This document shows positions 1 to 5,776 of a DNA stretch of 64,000 bases, one piece after another. Each line of letters begins with the position of its first letter. The first letter of the stretch is position 1. The stretch is from DATCMU01 sp036563245. GTDB taxonomy: Bacteria > Pseudomonadota > Alphaproteobacteria > Rhizobiales > Devosiaceae. The DNA lies in NCBI GenBank assembly GCA_036563245.1, contig DATCMU010000050.1, positions 152,747 to 216,746 of the forward strand, in the 5' to 3' direction. A model generated the notes under the pieces. The model did no database searches. It was not told where the DNA came from and worked only from the letters and a program-made list of their open reading frames with translations. Both the position numbers and the translations under genes were made by a program.

Positions 1-1
1 C

Positions 2-121
2 CTGCAAATGATGAGGACTTTGGAACAGCGCGGCGCGCCGCGACGGATAATCGATGATTTTTGGAGGATGTATCGCGAAAAGATGGCGCACGTCCCCGGT
101 GAAGCTCCAGAATTGAAATAG
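2..121 (+). CDS. 3' end of an unidentified protein gene (truncated by window edge)
   Basis: The frame is open from the window edge to a TAG stop and gives about 39 residues rich in Arg, Glu and Met, ending in APELK. The codons look normal for a GC-rich genome, and the next gene with a good ribosome site follows in the same direction after about 80 bases. I do not recognise the family, and so little is visible that the frame could be chance. Given its neighbours it probably belongs to the island's mobile-element genes. Confidence 0.35.
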   Translation: MQMMRTLEQRGAPRRIIDDFWRMYREKMAHVPGEAPELK

Positions 122-202
122 TCGGTGGGGATCGCAATTCTGAATTCCCACCTTCTCTCGGGGAGCTCACGTTGGTCTCACAAACCAACAGGAGCCTTCA
201 CC

Positions 203-427
203 ATGCGAGAAGAACGTCATCCGAATGCAGAATTTCTCTCCGCAAGGCGCGTATTAGATCGATACGGCGTCTCTGACATGACGCTGTATCGGTGGTTGCA
301 CGACAAGAAGATGCAGTTTCCGCAACCCTGCTATTTCGGCCGCCTACGTTTTTGGCGGCTCGGAGACCTTGAGAATTGGGAGCGCGCCCAAATTCGCGGT
401 AGCGGCGCTCCCCAATCGCAAGTCTAG
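203..427 (+). CDS. AlpA/excisionase-like helix-turn-helix DNA-binding protein
   Basis: This 74-residue protein has an N-terminal helix-turn-helix of the AlpA/MerR-like excisionase type. Residues about 10-35 read LSARRVLDRYGVSDMTLYRW, followed by a wing with FPQP and the FGRLRFWRLGDLENWE segment that is typical of AlpA-like phage and island regulators. I chose the ATG at 203 because AGGAG lies about 8 bases upstream. The frame stays open to 125, but no upstream start has a ribosome site. Family members act as transcription activators of integrase genes or as recombination directionality factors. Which applies here cannot be told, because no intact integrase gene is in view. The gene is followed after 12 bases by another DNA-binding gene, so the two are probably co-transcribed. 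Confidence 0.7.
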   Translation: MREERHPNAEFLSARRVLDRYGVSDMTLYRWLHDKKMQFPQPCYFGRLRFWRLGDLENWERAQIRGSGAPQSQV

Positions 428-439
428 AAGAGGCCCGGC

Positions 440-856
440 ATGAGCCGGCGGAAGCGGCGTCAGAAATCAAGGCGATTTGTTGCCCTCGACGCATGGCTTA
501 TGGAAACGGCAGCATGGCAGTCGCTGAGTCCCACGGAACGAGTTATCTACGTTGAACTCAAGCGACGCTACAACGGTAGCAACAACGGCTATATTGCTTT
601 GAGCGTGCGCGATGCAGCAAGCGCTGTGAACGTCTCCAAGACTACAGCTGGTCGTGCCCTCAAGGTGCTGGAAGAGCGTGGGTTCATTGCAATCACGACC
701 CAAAGCGGTTTCAACCGCAAGGATCGCGCCGCAACCGAGTACAGACTGACCGAGCTGCTGTGCGATCGCTCGGGGTGGGCGAGTGAGGCCACAAAAGAAT
801 TCGTGAGATGGCAACCTTCCGAAGCAACGAAAACTAGAACACAGTCCCATCCATGA
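440..856 (+). CDS. Winged helix-turn-helix island protein
   Basis: This 138-residue protein has a basic start (MSRRKRRQKSRR), then a LSPTERVIYVELKRRYNGSNNG segment and a winged helix-turn-helix at roughly residues 50-95, with SVRDAASAVNVSKTTAGRAL as the DNA-recognition part. Similar HTH proteins are common in alphaproteobacterial genomic islands next to AlpA-like genes. Their role is not established and they are sometimes compared with replication initiators. The C-terminal tail after about residue 110 is low-complexity and runs into a cluster of ACAGTCCCA repeats. The frame remains open for a while beyond the TGA, so the tail may have been longer in relatives. It lies 12 bases after the AlpA-like gene, probably in one transcript. 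Confidence 0.7.
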   Translation: MSRRKRRQKSRRFVALDAWLMETAAWQSLSPTERVIYVELKRRYNGSNNGYIALSVRDAASAVNVSKTTAGRALKVLEERGFIAITTQSGFNRKDRAATEYRLTELLCDRSGWASEATKEFVRWQPSEATKTRTQSHP

Positions 857-976
857 CCACCACAGTCCCATCTGGGGTACCGCAGAGCGGATAAATGCCA
901 CAAAGGCTGGCCTACGGTCCCACTAGCGGGACCGTGGGGAAATATCTGCGCTTCTCACAGTCCCACCTCGGGTACA
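841..976. repeat. Cluster of four short dyad-containing repeats
   Basis: Four related units start at 841, 862, 914 and 957. The best two read ACAGTCCCATCTGGGGTACC (862-881) and ACAGTCCCACCTCGGGTACA (957-976). Each has an imperfect dyad in which GTCCC faces GGGTAC or GGGAC. The unit at 914-935 is a perfect 8-bp inverted repeat, ACGGTCCC and GGGACCGT, around ACTAGC. The first unit overlaps the end of the HTH gene. They could be protein-binding sites, RNA hairpins, or the remains of a repetitive coding tail. The stretch from 977 to 1106 holds no feature I can name. Confidence 0.55.
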
Positions 977-1106
977 CATATATATCTATGCCATGTAGGG
1001 TGGGGTCTTCTTAGTTCGACATGTGACCAATCGCCCGGTGAAATTGACCGGCGCCGGACAGCTTGCTCACTGCACCCACTCCGCCCCCTTCGAAACCGCT
1101 TCTTGG

Positions 1107-1139
1107 TCCGTTGTCGGAGCAGGTACGCCCGACAACGGA
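1107..1139. promoter_or_regulatory. Perfect 11-bp inverted repeat
   Basis: TCCGTTGTCGG at 1107-1117 is the exact reverse complement of CCGACAACGGA at 1129-1139, with an 11-base spacer. No T-run follows on either strand, so it is not a normal Rho-independent terminator. It may be an operator or recombinase site upstream of the 1381 gene. Confidence 0.45.
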
Positions 1140-1165
1140 GGAACCCCGAAACGCCAACTCACATG

Positions 1166-1194
1166 ATAGCCACTGATATACAAACAGTGGCTAT
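1166..1194. promoter_or_regulatory. Perfect 10-bp inverted repeat
   Basis: ATAGCCACTG at 1166-1175 is the exact reverse complement of CAGTGGCTAT at 1185-1194, with the AT-rich spacer ATATACAAA. It lies about 190 bases upstream of the DUF5681-like gene and 27 bases after the preceding palindrome. A repressor operator or recombinase core site are the simplest readings. The rest of the gap to 1380 is more AT-rich than its surroundings and contains no gene that I can support. Confidence 0.45.
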
Positions 1195-1380
1195 GATCAG
1201 GATAAAAAACGTATTTTCAATATGATAATTAGAGTGATGTTGTCCATTGACGCACTTTGGGTAACAATTGGGTAGCGAAGCTTCGGAAACCAGTGCGATT
1301 TGCTTTCTCCGTGACTGATGGCTCCCATGACTGAAGACGACAAAGAATTCCTGTTTCCAAGACACTAGGACGTTAAAAAC

Positions 1381-1752
1381 ATGGCCTTTCAACCCGGAAA
1401 CAAGCACGGTCGTGGCCGGCCGAAATCAGAGGAATCCTTCACGAGCATGCTGCGCATCGCCCTGAAGGAAAAAGGCCAAGATGGGCGCCCTCGCCTTCGC
1501 GCGTTGGCTGAGACTCTGGTTCGCCGTGCCATCGACGGAGACATTCAGGCCATTAAGGAAATCGCCGACCGTCTGGAGGGCAAGCCACGGCAGATGGCAA
1601 AGGCGCCTGAGGAACAGGCAGCAATCAACATCTGGATGTACCCGGAAGACATCGACGGGATGGGCAAATGGCCGGACGGCAGGCGGCCTGATCAAATTGC
1701 GGGGGTGATCAAGTATGACCCGCGCAGTGAGGTAGATCACGAACGCGAGTGA
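1381..1752 (+). CDS. DUF5681-like / small-terminase-like island protein
   Basis: This 123-residue protein begins MAFQPGNKHGRGRPKSEES, the (F-P-G)-N-x-x-G-RPK signature of the DUF5681 family. A helical segment at about residues 20-65 follows (LRALAETLVRRAIDGDIQAIKEIADRLEGK), which matches the family's EAL-type helix ending in a DRLEGK-like turn. Members occur in prophages and islands and some resemble phage small-terminase proteins, but their biochemical role is not established. AGGA about 10 bases before the ATG supports the start. The C-terminal third is poorly conserved and unlike anything I know. No phage structural genes are nearby, so this is more likely an island relic than part of a working prophage. 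Confidence 0.6.
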   Translation: MAFQPGNKHGRGRPKSEESFTSMLRIALKEKGQDGRPRLRALAETLVRRAIDGDIQAIKEIADRLEGKPRQMAKAPEEQAAINIWMYPEDIDGMGKWPDGRRPDQIAGVIKYDPRSEVDHERE

Positions 1753-1907
1753 GTCCTTAGTCTTGGCTCTGGGGTCCGATTGCTGATTGGTCTGCCCTAG
1801 TACGTCGTGCATTCAGACGGGGCCTGCACTCTCAATGGAATTGCGCAACCCCACTAGGGCTGGCGTATGCGATCCGGCGTCAACAAGTGCCCCCGAGTAC
1901 GCGCGTG

Positions 1908-1997
1908 CACTTGGGGAATGGGATGCTGTCACCCGCCGACCTCGAACGGCAGCAGAAAATGAGCACCGACGGCATCTGGAAGACTCGGGACTATTCA
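1908..1997 (+). pseudogene. Possible remnant of an IS3-family transposase C-terminus
   Basis: In one frame the bases encode LSPADLERQQKMSTDGIWKT, which resembles the extreme C-terminus of IS3-family OrfB integrases (an LG-x-LSP-x-x-FE pattern followed by a Lys/Thr-rich tail). Neither the catalytic DDE part nor terminal repeats are visible, so at most this is a decayed tail. Overlapping frames in 1753-2117 give longer open stretches (for example 1787-2281) with no recognisable motif and no ribosome site. I regard this stretch as mobile-element debris. Confidence 0.35.
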
Positions 1998-2117
1998 GTC
2001 CGTTGGCTGGCCTTGACGCTTGGGTTCGCGATCCGACGGAGAGATCGCTGTTGTCTTCGACGTCTGCAAGCTTCACGGCTTCGGCGATTGGCGGCTGGAG
2101 CCACAAATTCGATGTAG

Positions 2118-2339
2118 CTTCTCAACGCTGGAGCAAGAATACGTCAGTTGGCCGGCGTAATAGTGCACCAGCTCGGTTCGCTGCAGGACGAGTCCTTCCC
2201 GGCCGAGCAAGTGCGCATCGTGGCGCTGCTGGTCCAGCGCGTCGAGATCGGCGTCAGCGGACTCAACGTCCATCTGCGTAAGGAAGGCCCGACGGCACTG
2301 GTGCGCGAGATCACCGCAGATGCAAGAGCAGCCGCATGA
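2118..2339 (+). pseudogene. 3' remnant of a large serine recombinase gene
   Basis: The frame ends with RIVALLVQRVEIGVSGLNVH and then LRKEGPTALVREI before a TGA. This matches the C-terminal beta-rich tail common to large serine recombinases of alphaproteobacterial islands (LVxRVEI...DGLxIxLRxEGLxxLVxE). A TAG lies in frame at 2115-2117, and the catalytic serine domain and zinc-ribbon region are absent, so the gene is truncated. The TGA overlaps the ATG of the next gene by four bases, as in intact copies of this pair. The former recombinase probably mobilised the island or part of it. Confidence 0.5.
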
Positions 2340-2872
2340 CCAGGTCCACACCGATTCCCGAAATCGTCACCAACAATGTCCCCTTCCGGGTCGTGAAGCG
2401 CGGCGGACGCAAGAAGATGGTGCTGCCCAAGGGCGCAGAACCGGCGCGCAAGCCGGACCACACTCTCGTCAAGTCGCGGGCACACGCGTTCCGCTGGAAG
2501 CGCATGCTCGAGTCGCGCGAGTTCGCCACCATCGCCGAACTGGCTGACCGAGAGGGGAACGCGCCCTCATACATGACCCGTGTCTTGCGCATGACTTTGC
2601 TCGCTCCCGATTTCGTCGAGGCGATCTTGGACGGAAGGCATGGAACAGAGGTCACGCTCGCTCTGCTATTGCAGCCGTTTCCGGAACACTGGCAGACCCA
2701 GACTTTCACGGCATTCCCATCATTCACCGACGGGCAACGCATCAAACGGAAACCAACCCTTGTTCCCGCAGTCGCTCCAGGACACTCAAGGCATGTTTGC
2801 ACTGTAGTTCACTCGGCAGCTGTCGCGGCATCGAGGCGCAAATCTGCAATATCTGCCGGTCTTTCGGATTGA
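2336..2872 (+). CDS. Recombinase-associated helix-turn-helix-like protein, C-terminus probably altered
   Basis: The protein starts MTRSTPIPEIVTNNVPFRVV at an ATG overlapping the recombinase remnant. Residues about 45-100 (RWKRMLESREFATIAELADR, then PSYMTRVLRMTLLAPDFVEAI) form the ParB/HTH-like segment found in a small protein usually encoded directly after large serine recombinases. It may help recombination, but its function has not been established. The conserved region ends at the LLQPFPEHW motif near 2700. The remaining roughly 50 codons are the antisense of the neighbouring AIPR gene and look non-native. I infer that the original 3' end was replaced when the defence cassette arrived. The intact part was probably about 125 residues. 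Confidence 0.6.
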   Translation: MTRSTPIPEIVTNNVPFRVVKRGGRKKMVLPKGAEPARKPDHTLVKSRAHAFRWKRMLESREFATIAELADREGNAPSYMTRVLRMTLLAPDFVEAILDGRHGTEVTLALLLQPFPEHWQTQTFTAFPSFTDGQRIKRKPTLVPAVAPGHSRHVCTVVHSAAVAASRRKSAISAGLSD

Positions 2873-4805
2873 GTTTCCGGTCGGCCAAGCCTAGCTCCAG
2901 AATTTCCCGCCAGAAATCGGCCCCACGATTCACAACTTCGGACTGAGCGGATATCCCGTCAATCTCCCGCTTCTTCTTCCTCTGGTCGCGCTCGTTGGCG
3001 CGGGCATTCTCCGCCAGCACGAGGCAACCATCGAATTCGGCACCGTAGTCCAGCGATCGCCCCTTCAGTCCGTTCCAGCAAGCCTGCTGTTTCGCCCATT
3101 CCGACATGTTGCGCACGCCTGCAGGGGGATTGGTGATCACGTCGTTTGCTTCGGCCGCGGCCAGCAACAAGGCCTGTTTTAATGCATCGGAAACGGACTG
3201 GCGCCGCCAGATCGCATCGAGGTCCAGCACCTGTTTCTCGCCGTTGGCGTCGTGAAATACCTTCGCCATTGCATAGGTGACGATATTTGCACGGTAGCCG
3301 CCCTCGTACCATGGCTGCTTGGGAATCTCGGTCTCGAGCCAGCGAAACACAATCGCCTTTGATATCAGGCGCCTGTACCATAGCTCGTCAAACTTGGCAT
3401 CGCTTTTCGACCAGGATTCGCCGATATCCTTTGCAAATTCGGCGAAGTTCTTCTGGGCTCCGCGCGACACGATGTGGGGGTAGCCCGCAGCCGAGAATTC
3501 GAACTTGGCCAGATCTGTCTTGCTGAAGAGCTGTGGCTTCGGGAACTGAATGTCGAAATCGGTCTGGGCTCGCCCCCGCGTCTTCGGCCTTGCATTGATG
3601 TACTGACCACGTGCCCGCTCATAGAACCATTTGGTGTCATGACGTTCACCCTCGCGGCGCGCAAATATGACGTCCCGCGAGAAGTCCTGCATGCGGACGT
3701 GGAACGGGTGGTTGGCAAAGAAGTCGGCAGCGTTCACCTTGTTTTGGGTGTTCGCATACTCCGAGATCCGCGGCACGATTTCTTCCGCCCGATCGAACGG
3801 GACCACCGTCAGCTTCATCTGCACAAAAACCCGCTGCAGTTGCTCTGCGGCGGTCTTCATTACGGCATGAAGAGAACCGGTCGTCTGGGCGCCGTTCACG
3901 ATCTGGAGATTGCTGATCGATGTGACGACAAGGCCATTCGAACCTTCTTCGCACGTGACCGCATTGGCGGTCGCCGACAAGCCGTTGTTGTATGGGAAGA
4001 ACAACTCCGGCTCGTTCCGGATTGTGTTCTGGATTCCCTTGTTCGTCTTGGCCCGTGCCTGAAGAAACGAGCGCACGTTGCCCTGAAGGAGCTTTTCGCC
4101 CCAGCGATCGTAGATGCTCGCCAGTTGCGAACCGGGAATGATCATCAGGTAGCTTTCCAGGGCGTCACCGGATCGCGAGGCCTTGAGTGCGGGTATGGCA
4201 CCGCCGAAGTCGCCGTTCAGGTCGATCTCGATCTCGTCGCTTCCCTTCAGATCAAAGCGCTCGAACCGAGCGAGATCCCAGACGGACCAAGTGATCGGAA
4301 CGTCACCGATTTGGGCCAGCTTCACCGCATCATCGCGACCGATGTACTGGCGATTGGAAACGAGGATCAGTTTGACCTTCGTGACCTGCGACCAAGTCGT
4401 GATGATCAGGTCAGAGACCTGAAACGCCGGATTGGCCTCGTTGAGGGAATCCCGGAATTCCTCGGTCTTCGCCTTCTTCAGAAATCGGATCAGGGGGTTC
4501 AGGATCGGGGGGACATCGCTCTTGCCAAAAGTCTCGACATTGTCGCTATCGGCAAAATCGCAGACAATCAAACCGAGGACACCTTCGCTGTCTCTCGGAT
4601 CACCCGCATAGCCGTCGATCCTCAGTCTCTGACCGCCTTCGCCGCTCTGATAGTAGGCTCGATCGGCGACCTGCAGTTCGCCGGCTTCGGTCAGCCGTTC
4701 CGTCATCCGGTCGAAAAATGCCTCTACGGGGAAGACGCCGCTGGCATCCGCTTCGCGGCGGATATCGGCCATCAGGTTCTGGTGGTACTCATCGAGTTCG
4801 CTCAT
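2742..4805 (-). CDS. AIPR-family abortive infection protein of an Mza-like defence operon
   Basis: This 687-residue protein has the hallmarks of the AIPR (abortive infection phage resistance) family: TNKGIQNTI at about 254-262, PYNNGLSATA at 271-280 and QIVNGAQTTG at 301-310. These are followed by ISEYANTQNKVNAADFFANH near 355-375. AIPR proteins occur in several restriction-like and abortive-infection systems, and their exact chemistry is not settled. The ATG at 4805 overlaps the TGA of the upstream DUF4420 gene by four bases (ATGA), so translation is coupled and the start is well supported. The 14 extra in-frame codons upstream are not needed. It is the last gene of the operon, and its 3' end overlaps the convergent island gene at 2336-2872. 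It probably acts as an effector or scaffold of the system. Confidence 0.87.
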   Translation of the reverse strand: MSELDEYHQNLMADIRREADASGVFPVEAFFDRMTERLTEAGELQVADRAYYQSGEGGQRLRIDGYAGDPRDSEGVLGLIVCDFADSDNVETFGKSDVPPILNPLIRFLKKAKTEEFRDSLNEANPAFQVSDLIITTWSQVTKVKLILVSNRQYIGRDDAVKLAQIGDVPITWSVWDLARFERFDLKGSDEIEIDLNGDFGGAIPALKASRSGDALESYLMIIPGSQLASIYDRWGEKLLQGNVRSFLQARAKTNKGIQNTIRNEPELFFPYNNGLSATANAVTCEEGSNGLVVTSISNLQIVNGAQTTGSLHAVMKTAAEQLQRVFVQMKLTVVPFDRAEEIVPRISEYANTQNKVNAADFFANHPFHVRMQDFSRDVIFARREGERHDTKWFYERARGQYINARPKTRGRAQTDFDIQFPKPQLFSKTDLAKFEFSAAGYPHIVSRGAQKNFAEFAKDIGESWSKSDAKFDELWYRRLISKAIVFRWLETEIPKQPWYEGGYRANIVTYAMAKVFHDANGEKQVLDLDAIWRRQSVSDALKQALLLAAAEANDVITNPPAGVRNMSEWAKQQACWNGLKGRSLDYGAEFDGCLVLAENARANERDQRKKKREIDGISAQSEVVNRGADFWREILELGLADRKLNPKDRQILQICASMPRQLPSELQCKHALSVLERLREQGLVSV

Positions 4806-5776
4806 GGCTGCTCTGCTTCGTTCAGCTTTTCCTGCACCATGACCCAATCCGTCCGGAATGGCGTGCAGGCAGAAAGTGCGAGTGCATAGGAAACCGCGGA
4901 CAATCCGAGCGGCACGGGTGCGGCAATCCGCGGGAAGTTCTCGGTCACGGCATGGAAATCAGGGGACGACACGATCCAGCGCCACGCCGAATAGTCGTGC
5001 AGGATGTCAAATCCGGCGTCAGCCAGGTGCAGATCCCAGTCCATGATTGCCGACGGCTCGGTCCGTTCCAGAAGCTCGGTGACTTCCGAGACATACTCTG
5101 TCAGCGTTCGGCCGTTTGGCGGCTGCACCTTGTCGACGGCCAGCACCGCCAGCCACAGGCGTCGATCCGGCACATCAGCCAGCTGGAACTCGTTCGTGAT
5201 CTTCACGAAGGGCTGCGAGGCCCCACGCCTCGCCTTGACCTCGATGCAGTCGGCCTTCAACTCGAAATCCTTCGGTGCGCCAGAAGGGCCCGTCCAGGCG
5301 GACAGGGCTGGTTTCGCGCCGACAGTCGCGAACAGCAGCTTCAGAACCTCGATCTCACCAACCAGCCCCTTCTGGGCCTCTTCCGACAGGACGTCCAACT
5401 TGCCGCCACGCAGCAGATAGTGCCACCGAAAGGTACGTCCGATCGCGCGTTCGAGGGCTTCGGCCTCGGTTTCGGCAAGCTCGCCGGCCGCCATCACATC
5501 CCGGCATAGCGTCTCGAACAGTTCAAGCTGTGCGCTGTCCTTGAGCCGGATGTAGAGGATCGGGCCACCGGGTAGCGTCTGGAACCGGATTTCGAGGTTT
5601 CGCAGCTTCGGCAAGTCAGGGGCGGGCTTCGGGAGGTCGGCCAGTTGAAGGACAAGTGCAACATCGGCACGTGGCATGACCGCCCAGAACCAGTTCCACC
5701 GTGCCGAGGCTGAAACCCGGCGCGTGTCTAATCTTCCGGCCTCAAGGCCGGACCAAGGCGTGTCATTCGGTATCAC
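4802..5776 (-). CDS. DUF4420 PD-(D/E)XK nuclease-like protein of an Mza-like defence operon
   Basis: This protein of about 324 residues belongs to the DUF4420 (PD-(D/E)XK motif) family. The nuclease-like core is visible as GLVGEIEVLKLLF with Glu141, then GAPKDFEL with Asp170 and CIEVKAR with Glu179 and Lys181, the expected E...D...ExK order. I chose the GTG at 5776, 14 bases inside the end of the Z1 gene, because GGAGG lies just upstream. The resulting start, IPNDTPWSGLEAGRLDTRRV, resembles family N-termini. The frame extends further upstream but only as antisense to other reading. The protein is predicted to cut DNA, but whether it does so in this system is not known. The 3' end is coupled to the AIPR gene by an ATGA overlap. 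Confidence 0.87.
   Translation of the reverse strand: MIPNDTPWSGLEAGRLDTRRVSASARWNWFWAVMPRADVALVLQLADLPKPAPDLPKLRNLEIRFQTLPGGPILYIRLKDSAQLELFETLCRDVMAAGELAETEAEALERAIGRTFRWHYLLRGGKLDVLSEEAQKGLVGEIEVLKLLFATVGAKPALSAWTGPSGAPKDFELKADCIEVKARRGASQPFVKITNEFQLADVPDRRLWLAVLAVDKVQPPNGRTLTEYVSEVTELLERTEPSAIMDWDLHLADAGFDILHDYSAWRWIVSSPDFHAVTENFPRIAAPVPLGLSAVSYALALSACTPFRTDWVMVQEKLNEAEQP

Noticed and set aside
857..1000. Readthrough of the HTH gene stop as programmed recoding
   Set aside because: The frame stays open after the TGA for over 100 bases, but nothing such as a recoding stem or a conserved tail supports it.
1..2872. A prophage
   Set aside because: No capsid, tail, portal, large terminase or lysis gene is present; the DUF5681-like and HTH genes alone are not enough.
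3474..4889. A 471-codon open frame on the plus strand across the AIPR gene
   Set aside because: It is antisense to AIPR, has no recognisable domain, and disappears when the sense gene's codon bias is considered.
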